Shown in pieces: positions 1 through 6,016 of a stretch of DNA of 15,128 nt. The notes under the pieces were generated by a model that had not been told where the DNA came from, did not search any database, and was given only the letters and a program-made list of their open reading frames with translations. The translations under genes and the position numbers were made by a program. The stretch comes from Lachnoclostridium sp. UBA739 (lineage in GTDB: Bacteria > Bacillota_A > Clostridia > Lachnospirales > Lachnospiraceae): contig DBKX01000163.1 in NCBI GenBank assembly GCA_002297865.1, positions 3,742 through 18,869 on the forward strand, in the 5' to 3' direction. The stretch's first letter is position 1. The number at the start of each line of letters is the position of its first letter.

Positions 1-511
1 AGATATCTGCATCAAAGGTAACAATCAGCTCTCCTTTTGAATGTGCTAAAGCATGATTCAAATTTCCTGCTTTTGCTCCAGAATGTTCCTCCCTAGCAAG
101 GTAATTCACTTTGAATTTTTTTGCCAGTCTTTTTACTTCTTTTCGTTCTCCATCGTCACACAGATAAATCTGCACTTTTTCCATTTCTGGATATACCATA
201 TTGGTACAAGCATTTACAGTTTTAAATAGTAATTCAACGGGTTCATTGTATGTAGCGATAAAGACATCCACCGTTGGATAGTCCATCCCCGTAACGTCTG
301 GTTTCTTTGGATAACTAAGTACTGTCATATTTTTAAAATGTATCATCTGCTCAAACATTCCAAATATTTCGGACAGTAATAGTATGATTCCCAGTAACAT
401 TGCAATTCTTCCATGTTTCAATGGAAGCGTAAAAAAAGAACGCCACAGCAAATAGATTAATGTGGTAACCATTGTCAACGTAACTAGTAATTTAGGTTTA
501 CTTATTTTCAC
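1..511 (-). CDS. BcsA/cellulose-synthase-like family 2 glycosyltransferase, N-terminal part (runs off window)
   Basis: Only the first 170 codons are present; the C-terminus lies beyond position 1. I translated it from a GTG at 509-511, which follows an AGGAGG site at 518-523 with normal spacing; the next in-frame ATG (codon 14) lies inside the first membrane segment. Two hydrophobic segments are visible (about residues 8-27 and 36-57). The GT-A catalytic start follows: DVFIATYNEP (82-91), DDGER (119-123), HSGAKAGNLNHAL (143-155) and the DxD metal/nucleotide-sugar motif FDAD (166-169). This order is typical of processive membrane GT2 enzymes such as BcsA, which polymerise UDP-glucose into beta-glucan at the inner face of the membrane and extrude it. 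The TED and QxxRW motifs that would confirm processivity are outside the window. The polymer made is therefore inferred; hyaluronan- or other beta-glucan-type synthases are alternatives. A promoter lies directly upstream. Confidence 0.88.
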   Translation of the reverse strand, partial: MKISKPKLLVTLTMVTTLIYLLWRSFFTLPLKHGRIAMLLGIILLLSEIFGMFEQMIHFKNMTVLSYPKKPDVTGMDYPTVDVFIATYNEPVELLFKTVNACTNMVYPEMEKVQIYLCDDGERKEVKRLAKKFKVNYLAREEHSGAKAGNLNHALAHSKGELIVTFDADI

Positions 512-548
512 TTTCTTCCTCCTAGAATTATAGCTTTGTTCGTCGACA

Positions 549-577
549 ATTATAGACATTCTTTTCAAAACTGTCTA
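549..577 (-). promoter_or_regulatory. Sigma-A-type promoter of the GT2 gene with an overlapping inverted repeat
   Basis: On the minus strand a TAGACA -35 (572-577) and a perfect TATAAT -10 (549-554) are separated by exactly 17 bp, giving a short leader of about 30 nt before the GTG at 511. The arms ATAGACA / TGTCTAT (572-578 and 552-558) form a perfect 7-bp inverted repeat with a 13-bp spacer. They cover the -35 and the -10, so a dimeric repressor could bind here; that role is inferred. The rest of the 226-bp gap (512-737) shows no other gene or clear terminator. Confidence 0.7.
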
Positions 578-737
578 TGAATTTTCACATATTCTATAAT
601 TTACCATGGCGTTATTTGTTTGATGTTTACATTATTTTCTTTTACCTATTTCTATGCTTATTCCACAATCAGCATTCTCGTATCAATCTTCTTCATTAGA
701 CTCTCCGACTTAATTATCAATCGCTCTTACTTTTCCT

Positions 738-1862
738 TCAATTTCCAGTTAGTAAAGCAAGATATCCCCATTCCCAGATAACAGACTCAAAGCAGTTTTC
801 AAAATACTCCTCAATGTCTTCCTGATCATAACCTGTCATTCTTGAAATAATTACAATATAATCACGAACTGTAGAATATTGAAGTTCTGGTTTTCCATCT
901 GTTTTCCATTTTAAGTAAAGCGCATGTCTAATTGTTACGTATTCCATAGTAATCCACTGATACATCATAACCATACTTTCAAAATCAGAATCTGGTATCA
1001 AGCTATTCGTAAATAACTCTGCCGCAAGATAGTTTCGAAACAGCTGTTCATATTGCTGTAACTGGGACATAAATTCCTTTAGCTCTGACGCTAGTTCCTC
1101 TTCATCCATATGGTCTTCGAATTTTTCTGCCAGATGAGCTATATCGTTCAAATACGAAACGTAAAGCTTTTCCACTCTATAATTCTCAGCTAAATCAAGA
1201 AATAATTCGTTTCGCTCATAAAACGTATTTATCATTGAAAATTCCATTTGATTGATAGCGTTCAATCGTGCTTTTACTGTTACGTCATCCCGATAACGTT
1301 CCCAGTTTAAACTTCTTCCTTCGATTAGTTCCTGTAGAATATAATACCCTATCATAAGGGATTCCGACAGCGAATACTCCTGTTTTTGTATAATGGAAAT
1401 CAGTAATTGTCTAATCTGAAATAACGTATCCTGACAACGAAACTCTATGTTCATGTCAAATGTTAATTTTTCTTGTCTGTTTAGCATATCTATCACTTCA
1501 GGGCAACAGGATACTAACGAATATTCTACTCGGTTATCGAATTCATGAATTTCTCTTGGAAATGTCTTACATGTATTAGAAAGGGTTTCGTCCCCTAGCT
1601 CTAGTACCAGCTTACATAATTTTTCCTTATTTAAAAAGGGACATTTATTTTCAGAATTTAAACATATAACTCTGCTATCATCCTTAGTCTCAACGTATTC
1701 ACTCAAGTTTTTTTCCCCAGCTTTCTGGAGGCTTAACGAATTCCACTTTTTATAAGTATTGTCATCTACTTCTATCTTCCATTCCTGACAACAGGTAATG
1801 GAACACTGGTGTGCAATACATTGAAATGCATCATAAAAATCCAGTTTCACTTTATCTCTCAT
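738..1862 (-). CDS. fliB: FliB-type flagellin lysine N-methylase
   Basis: The 374-residue product has the cysteine signature of the FliB family, which methylates lysine side chains of flagellin. Near the N-terminus is FQC-x4-CxxxCC with C15, C20, C24 and C25, followed by the family-like W28-x-I-x-V-D pattern. A second cysteine cluster follows: C67, C74 (KCPFL), C83, C98 (NTCKTFPR) and the pair C119-C120 before P121. These clustered cysteines are expected to bind metal, probably an iron-sulfur centre. The C-terminal two thirds are helical with no motif I recognise. The start ATG is preceded by GAGGAGA at good spacing. No flagellar gene is visible in the window, so the substrate is assigned from the family only; a stand-alone fliB away from flagellin is not rare. 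The gene follows the bilin-reductase-like gene by 47 bp and a possible extended -10 lies at that junction. Confidence 0.82.
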   Translation of the reverse strand: MRDKVKLDFYDAFQCIAHQCSITCCQEWKIEVDDNTYKKWNSLSLQKAGEKNLSEYVETKDDSRVICLNSENKCPFLNKEKLCKLVLELGDETLSNTCKTFPREIHEFDNRVEYSLVSCCPEVIDMLNRQEKLTFDMNIEFRCQDTLFQIRQLLISIIQKQEYSLSESLMIGYYILQELIEGRSLNWERYRDDVTVKARLNAINQMEFSMINTFYERNELFLDLAENYRVEKLYVSYLNDIAHLAEKFEDHMDEEELASELKEFMSQLQQYEQLFRNYLAAELFTNSLIPDSDFESMVMMYQWITMEYVTIRHALYLKWKTDGKPELQYSTVRDYIVIISRMTGYDQEDIEEYFENCFESVIWEWGYLALLTGN

Positions 1863-1903
1863 GTCTTCTCCTCAATTGTGTTCTAGTACTTTCAAAACGA
1901 AAT

Positions 1904-1912
1904 ATTATATCA
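1904..1912 (-). promoter_or_regulatory. Possible extended -10 promoter for fliB
   Basis: The minus strand reads TGATATAAT, a TG-N-TATAAT extended -10, overlapping the TGA stop codon of the upstream gene. No good -35 is seen at 17 bp. It lies 42 bp before the fliB start and would permit separate fliB transcription; readthrough from the upstream gene is equally possible. Confidence 0.35.
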
Positions 1913-2632
1913 TGATGGGATGTTAAATTTTAATCCAAAGAAAATATTGTCAAAGAATTCCTTTGTTTTATCAGGTCCTAATACTGCCTTAAATATATTA
2001 GCCGAAGAACTACCACTATTGATTAATTTATCCGTATAATCTTGCGTTATGTTCCACTTACATTGACGTTCTTCTTTGTCAAGCTCATGAACACTTTGTT
2101 CCATCTCTATAAACAATCTAAAGGTATCGTTAATAAAAGCCAAAATTGCATTATCTTCTTCCGGTGTAGCTATTTTTGCCGTACAAACAGGTCGAATAGC
2201 GTCATACCAGTTTTCTTTCAGTTTCATATCCGGTAAATCCAACGCTTCTTTCATCTGTTGAAATTTTCGAATAAATTCAATATATACTTCGTCTCGTTCT
2301 GGAACAAGATCATAAATTTCCACTAAAAAATTCCTCTTTTCTTTTATGTACATAAAATCAGACGACAGTAGAGGTAGATTTTTAAAGTATGACGCTACTA
2401 CAATTGAAACCATCTGCAATCCCTGGGATTCTCTTGAATCCATAATTGTCAAATGTCCTACCCCATCTATTTTAAAACACCTAACTGTGTAGTCCATATT
2501 CTGTATTTTCAGCTTTTTAAACTCACTACATTCCAATTCTTCCAACTTGTACTTTTTTGATAATAAATCCAGCACTACCTTAATATCATTCTCGATGTTC
2601 TTTTTGTTCACACTCCACAAATTATTCTCCAT
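1910..2632 (-). CDS. Uncharacterised protein, possibly remote ferredoxin-dependent bilin reductase (PcyA-like) fold
   Basis: The 240-residue product has no signal peptide or membrane segment. The start ATG follows GAGGAGG at ideal spacing. I do not recognise it as a named family. However, its length and the order of several patches resemble ferredoxin-dependent bilin reductases, as I recall cyanobacterial PcyA (about 248 aa). Patches are VGHLTIMD (58-65), LQMVSIVVASYFKNLPLLSSD (72-92, compare PcyA ILHCVMFP...GLPLFGCD), VEIYDLVP (104-111, compare AIADLSPT), and a C-terminal LGPDKTKEFFDNIFFG (218-233, compare FGEAWAERYMSQVLFD). D92 would match the PcyA substrate-contacting Asp, whereas the position of the PcyA active-site His seems to be Ser. 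The match is by eye and remote. Bilin or haem-related chemistry is only a hypothesis; an unrelated alpha/beta protein is possible. It lies between mecA and fliB. Confidence 0.45.
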   Translation of the reverse strand: MENNLWSVNKKNIENDIKVVLDLLSKKYKLEELECSEFKKLKIQNMDYTVRCFKIDGVGHLTIMDSRESQGLQMVSIVVASYFKNLPLLSSDFMYIKEKRNFLVEIYDLVPERDEVYIEFIRKFQQMKEALDLPDMKLKENWYDAIRPVCTAKIATPEEDNAILAFINDTFRLFIEMEQSVHELDKEERQCKWNITQDYTDKLINSGSSSANIFKAVLGPDKTKEFFDNIFFGLKFNIPS

Positions 2633-2701
2633 TTATATTTCCTCCTCAATAGTTTACTACCTATTATTTTTCAAATGTGAATAATACTAGAAAATTTTGT
2701 G

Positions 2702-2740
2702 AAAAAATAAGGTTGACTTCCTTATATTAAGAATCAACCT
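2702..2740 (-). terminator. Intrinsic terminator of mecA, overlapping its 3' end
   Basis: On the minus strand AGGTTGA (2734-2740) pairs with TCAACCT (2710-2716), with possible extra pairing inside the loop, followed by TTATTTTTTC. The 5' arm lies within the last codons of mecA, upstream of its stop at 2727-2729. This separates mecA from the downstream gene, unless readthrough occurs. Confidence 0.75.
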
Positions 2741-3428
2741 CACTTAATTTCTTGATAATTTTAATAGCCTTCGCTGCTATTATACAAGCAAAATGTTCTT
2801 CTATATACGCTTTTCTATCTTCTTTATCCGAAATGAATTTTCCATATTCAGTAGCTGTCTGGCACACAAAACTAAAATTAACTTTTGAAAGCCTTCCCTT
2901 CTCAAGAATAACATAAAACCGCTTACTTTGTTCATCCTTAAATAAACTGCTTTTCACATTTAGCTTGTTCGAAATAACAGCTGTGAATTCTTCAAATTCG
3001 TTCATCGAATCAAATTCAAATATTCGCATGGAAACGGTTTGTGCCTTTTTCTTTTTGCCTGTTTTTTGTGGCTCACTTTTCTCATTCGATTCTTCATCTT
3101 CAAATAATTCTTTTAAAGATGCTACTTTTTCAAGCGTTGCGCCAGCTACCTGTTGAATTAGGTCGCCAAGCTCTCCACCTTCTTCCATCTTTTCTGAAAA
3201 TGTAATAGCCAGTCGATTTTTCGGCAACATCATAATCTGCATCGCTAACAAGCCATCCTTGGGCTCATATCCGATTTCATCCGACGCTCTTTCTACAATA
3301 TTATGTAGAAACTCTTGCACTTTACTTTTATTTTTAAGGAAATCATCTATCTCAACGTCATATTCTCTCATGTCATCTTCATTTACAATACAACGAACTG
3401 TATTCTCGTCTATCCTAATAAATTCCAT
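2727..3428 (-). CDS. mecA: Adaptor protein MecA (ClpC/ClpP proteolysis adaptor)
   Basis: MecA delivers substrates such as competence regulators to the ClpC-ClpP protease and helps assemble the ClpC hexamer; the target in this organism is unknown. The 233-residue product begins MEFIRIDENTVRCIVNEDDM, the typical MecA N-terminal substrate-binding domain (about 1-85). A charged linker follows (about 95-130, acidic then KKKK-rich), then a C-terminal domain (about 133-233) with FEFDSMNEFEEF and a SSLFKDEQSKRFYVILE stretch as in the ClpC-binding half. I chose the ATG at 3426-3428 rather than an in-frame ATG 13 codons upstream (3465-3467). The upstream ATG lies inside the -10 box of the promoter at 3466-3494, so it would not be in the transcript. 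An intrinsic terminator overlaps the end of the gene. Confidence 0.88.
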   Translation of the reverse strand: MEFIRIDENTVRCIVNEDDMREYDVEIDDFLKNKSKVQEFLHNIVERASDEIGYEPKDGLLAMQIMMLPKNRLAITFSEKMEEGGELGDLIQQVAGATLEKVASLKELFEDEESNEKSEPQKTGKKKKAQTVSMRIFEFDSMNEFEEFTAVISNKLNVKSSLFKDEQSKRFYVILEKGRLSKVNFSFVCQTATEYGKFISDKEDRKAYIEEHFACIIAAKAIKIIKKLSEVDS

Positions 3429-3465
3429 TATTACACTCTCTTTCTTCCTGTTCCATTCCTTTATC

Positions 3466-3494
3466 ATTGTATCCTATTTTCTAGTGTATTTCAA
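3466..3494 (-). promoter_or_regulatory. Sigma-A-type promoter of mecA
   Basis: The minus strand carries TTGAAA (3489-3494), a 17-bp spacer and TACAAT (3466-3471), giving a 5' leader of roughly 30 nt before the mecA ATG at 3428. Spacing is optimal and both boxes match consensus at five of six positions. Confidence 0.75.
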
Positions 3495-3533
3495 ATACTT
3501 TTTAAAGTATGAAATATTATCAATAAGTCCATA

Positions 3534-3693
3534 GAGTTAATAGAACAAAGTGTCTTCGACACTCTTAACTCCCCTACCCCCAATCTTGAGGAAGAAGGCA
3601 CTTTGCCACGCCGAGCGGGTGTCGCTGTTCTTTAGCGACTAACTTCCTTACCCGTTCGTGTGCATCCAGCCTCTGTTTTTTAGGTGCTTTTTT
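3534..3693. other. GC-richer structured intergenic block of unknown nature (structured RNA or dispersed repeat)
   Basis: This is most of the gene-free stretch 3495-3830. It is clearly richer in G and C than its flanks and dense in perfect short inverted repeats. GAGTTAA (3534-3540) pairs with TTAACTC (3565-3571) around AGTGTC-ttc-GACACT (3549-3563). GGCA-ctt-TGCC lies at 3597-3607. GAGCGGGT (3613-3620) pairs with ACCCGTTC (3650-3657, one wobble) around GTCGCT/AGCGAC (3621-3626/3634-3639), leaving a 10-nt one-sided bulge. AGAAGGC (3593-3599) can pair with GCCTCT (3669-3674), closing a rod. On the plus strand this rod is directly followed by TTTTTT at 3676-3681 and again at 3688-3693, so a plus-strand RNA ending there is possible. 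I see no clear plus-strand promoter and I do not match it to a known riboswitch, 6S, SRP or RNase P RNA. A mobile intergenic repeat is the alternative. Confidence 0.5.
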
Positions 3694-3738
3694 CCTTATA
3701 GGTAAGGACTGGCAGAAGACTTTCCTATAAGGGAAAAA
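3688..3738. repeat. 15-bp imperfect inverted repeat
   Basis: TTTTTTCCTTATAGG (3688-3702) can pair with CCTATAAGGGAAAAA (3724-3738) over 15 positions, with one G-T wobble and a 21-nt loop. It sits between the structured block and the hydrolase terminator. Its right arm contains the T-tract used by that terminator on the minus strand. Confidence 0.7.
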
Positions 3739-3765
3739 CAGGATAAGCATATGTGACTTATCCTG
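3734..3765 (-). terminator. Intrinsic terminator of the tandem hydrolase operon
   Basis: On the minus strand CAGGATAAG and CTTATCCTG (3757-3765 and 3739-3747) form a perfect 9-bp stem with a 9-nt loop, followed at once by TTTTT (3734-3738). It lies about 65 bp after the stop codon at 3831; the sequence between shows no gene. Confidence 0.8.
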
Positions 3766-3830
3766 CCTTCTAAGTAATAAACCATTAAATTAATCGTGAT
3801 TTCATGAACCTGCCATACTTAAACTTGTAC

Positions 3831-4844
3831 TTAATTCTCTTTTAAGAATGCCTTTCTTAATCTGTCTGAACGCAATTCTATGATTTGCTTTCCAAATAAC
3901 TTTCCATTACTCTGGTCATAACCATGAAATGTACCTTTCACATCATTCAGTTCTACTTCATATCCATTCTCCATCAATTTTTCAGCATAGAGTTTTCCTT
4001 CATCATGAAGGCAGTCGAATTCTTCGACTTCTATGTAACCGTTGCATAATCCGGTAAAGTTCTCATTAGAAAGGGACGATGCATATCTTTCCATCTCAGA
4101 AGATAAACTCTTTTTCACTTCATTCCACATTTTTCTATTGGCTCTTGCGTTCCATATCGGCGAATCTGTATATTTTTTCATTGACTCTGTAGATAAAGAA
4201 TCATCTACTGCTGGATATATCATCATCTGGAAACACACTTCAGGACCTTTTCTATCTCTTGTCATATGTGTAACCGCTGCTGTGAGTCCTCCTCCTGCAC
4301 TGTCACCACCTACTGCAATTCGTTCTTTATCAATATGTAGTATATCAGCATTTTCATATGTCCAAACCAAAGTAGAATATGCATCTTCAAAACAAGCATC
4401 AGCTGTTGCTTTATATAGTGTTCTGTAATTTGGCATAACCACTTTACATCGTGCCTGCTTCACGTAATTAGACACTAAATCAAAATAACTGGCGCTAAGA
4501 TCCATAACATAAGCGCCACCATGATAATATACCAGACAAGGCAGTACTTCGTCTTCTGCTACATTTTCCGGTTCCATAATATGCACCTGTATCTTAGTTC
4601 CATCATACGTCGGAATGGTTCTTGTACAAAGTGTCACACCTGCAGGATAGCTTATTTTATTCTCAAGCCCCTTATTCATAAAATCCATACACGTCTTGTT
4701 AATCATATACTTTTTAAATGTAAACCTAAATATAGTTCTGTACTCTGGAAGTATATTATATTTTTTATAATAGTCCTTACGATTCTTACATACAAGCGCA
4801 GCCCCTCCTGCAAGAGCTGCAATACCCACAATACTTTTCTTCAT
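3831..4844 (-). CDS. Membrane-anchored alpha/beta hydrolase (HSL-like esterase/lipase family), downstream paralog
   Basis: The 337-residue protein is an alpha/beta hydrolase of the hormone-sensitive-lipase type (alpha/beta hydrolase fold-3). It shows the oxyanion-hole motif YYHGGAY (HGG 108-110), the nucleophile elbow GGDSAGG with Ser182, and the probable acid and base of the triad Asp277 (EEFDCLHD) and His307 (TFHGYD). Such enzymes hydrolyse carboxylic esters; the substrate cannot be read from sequence. Residues about 5-19 form a short hydrophobic segment followed by a Lys/Arg-rich stretch, suggesting an N-terminal membrane anchor with the catalytic part on the cytoplasmic side (inference). 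I chose the ATG at 4842-4844, preceded by AGGAGG with 6-nt spacing, over the adjacent upstream TTG. It starts 14 bp after its upstream paralog and shares the same motif order, so the pair arose by tandem duplication and is co-transcribed. Confidence 0.85.
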   Translation of the reverse strand: MKKSIVGIAALAGGAALVCKNRKDYYKKYNILPEYRTIFRFTFKKYMINKTCMDFMNKGLENKISYPAGVTLCTRTIPTYDGTKIQVHIMEPENVAEDEVLPCLVYYHGGAYVMDLSASYFDLVSNYVKQARCKVVMPNYRTLYKATADACFEDAYSTLVWTYENADILHIDKERIAVGGDSAGGGLTAAVTHMTRDRKGPEVCFQMMIYPAVDDSLSTESMKKYTDSPIWNARANRKMWNEVKKSLSSEMERYASSLSNENFTGLCNGYIEVEEFDCLHDEGKLYAEKLMENGYEVELNDVKGTFHGYDQSNGKLFGKQIIELRSDRLRKAFLKEN

Positions 4845-4858
4845 CAAACTCCTCCTTC

Positions 4859-5881
4859 TTATTCTACCGCAAAAGCTTTTCTTAGTAACTCATATCTTAA
4901 TTTCATAACACCTTTTGATACTTTAAGATCTTGGTTTTGATCATATCCATGATACGTATTCTTCATATCATTATAATAAACATCATAACCATTTTCTTTT
5001 AATAACCATGCATATTTCTCTCCATCATCATGCAGGCAATCATTTTCTTCAACCTCAACATAAGCATCGCACAATCCCTCAAAATTTTTCTGCTCAATTA
5101 AATTAAAATACGGACGTGTTTCATCATCTAAAGTAGGTATAATGTACTTAAATGTACTACGGCTACAGGTTGAATTCCAACCAGGTGTATCTACGAATCT
5201 TTTTGCTGACTCTGAAGACACAGACATATCTGTCGCTGGATAAATTAACATCTGATAACATAATTTAGGTCCATTCCACTCCCTTACAAGATGCGTAACT
5301 GCAGCAGCATATGTTCCACCAGCGCTATCCCCACCAATTGCTATGTGTTTCTTATCAATCTTTAATTGCTCTGCATTGTTGTAAGCCCATAATAATCCTT
5401 GATAACAGTCTTTTAAACTCGATTTATATGTAACATCAACAAGCGTCCTATACCTCACAGAAACAACTCTGCACCTTACATTCTTTGCATAATTTTCTAG
5501 TATTCTATGATATCCTGGTAAGTAATCTATAAAATATGCTCCACCATGGAAATAAACAAGACAAGGCAGCATTTCCTTTTCTGAATCTTCAGGTTCATAT
5601 ATATAGAGTTCTATTTTCTCATTATCAAAACTAGTTATCCGACGAACTGTGCGTTTGACTCCTTGAACGTATTCTCCCTGTCCTCCCGTTTGTAACTTAT
5701 TCATAATCATAAAACCTGTAGGATTGCATACAAATTTAGGTATAACAAATAAATCTTTATCAGAAATTTCATCTAACAGATTGTACTTTTTTCTTAGTTT
5801 TTTCTTTTTGTGCTTACTTATAAGGTAAGCAGCTCCTCCTAAAAACACTCCACCTCCTAATGCACAATTCAATTTTTTCAT
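4859..5881 (-). CDS. Membrane-anchored alpha/beta hydrolase (HSL-like esterase/lipase family), upstream paralog
   Basis: The 340-residue protein is a paralog of the next gene. It has the same layout: a short hydrophobic N-terminus (about 6-22), a very basic KHKKKKLRKK stretch (23-32), the oxyanion HGG (112-114), the nucleophile elbow GGDSAGG with Ser186, Asp281 (EENDCLHDD) and His311 (TYHGYDQ). The complete triad predicts an active serine esterase of unknown substrate. The start ATG follows GAGGGGG. It is the first gene of a two-gene operon, driven by the extended -10 promoter at 5928-5936 and ended by the terminator after the second gene. Annotation as 'acetyl-esterase' or 'lipase' would go beyond what the sequence shows. 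Confidence 0.85.
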   Translation of the reverse strand: MKKLNCALGGGVFLGGAAYLISKHKKKKLRKKYNLLDEISDKDLFVIPKFVCNPTGFMIMNKLQTGGQGEYVQGVKRTVRRITSFDNEKIELYIYEPEDSEKEMLPCLVYFHGGAYFIDYLPGYHRILENYAKNVRCRVVSVRYRTLVDVTYKSSLKDCYQGLLWAYNNAEQLKIDKKHIAIGGDSAGGTYAAAVTHLVREWNGPKLCYQMLIYPATDMSVSSESAKRFVDTPGWNSTCSRSTFKYIIPTLDDETRPYFNLIEQKNFEGLCDAYVEVEENDCLHDDGEKYAWLLKENGYDVYYNDMKNTYHGYDQNQDLKVSKGVMKLRYELLRKAFAVE

Positions 5882-5927
5882 AAAAATACCCCCTCATTAT
5901 GTACTTCAAATCCATTATCATACTACA

Positions 5928-5936
5928 ATTATAACA
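5928..5936 (-). promoter_or_regulatory. Extended -10 promoter of the hydrolase operon
   Basis: The minus strand reads TGTTATAAT, a perfect TATAAT (5928-5933) with the TG extension. The -35 position holds only a T-rich sequence that is part of the preceding terminator tail. The distance to the start codon at 5881 is about 46 bp. Confidence 0.6.
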
Positions 5937-5943
5937 GAAAACC

Positions 5944-5985
5944 TAAAAAAAGAAAGAGTAATAGTACTACTGTTACTCTTTCTTT
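5944..5985 (-). terminator. Strong intrinsic terminator of the Na+/phosphate cotransporter gene
   Basis: On the minus strand AAAGAAAGAGTAA and TTACTCTTTCTTT (5973-5985 and 5949-5961) form a perfect 13-bp stem with an 11-nt loop, running into a T-tract (5945-5951). It begins about 30 bp after the stop codon at 6017. Confidence 0.88.
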
Positions 5986-6016
5986 ACACTTTGTCAGTTT
6001 ATACTTATTTTTCTAT

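Noticed and set aside
658..696. 12-codon minus-strand ORF (MKKIDTRMLIVE) in the gap after fliB, with a GGAGAG upstream
   Set aside because: It is too short, with no recognised peptide family and no matching promoter or terminator context. Chance occurrence is likely.
3429..3467. Longer mecA start adding 13 residues
   Set aside because: The upstream ATG overlaps the -10 box of the mecA promoter and so would not be transcribed. The internal ATG matches the family N-terminus.
3534..3681. Assignment of the structured block to 6S RNA, SRP RNA, RNase P or a known riboswitch
   Set aside because: I looked for hallmark sequences of these classes (for example the SRP GGAAG/AGCA loop, and FMN or TPP cores) and found none. 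The overall rod shape alone is not enough to name it 6S RNA.
4042..4428. 128-codon plus-strand open frame inside the hydrolase gene
   Set aside because: It is antisense to a gene with complete catalytic motifs. It has no ribosome site or known domain and its composition is that of a complementary-frame shadow.
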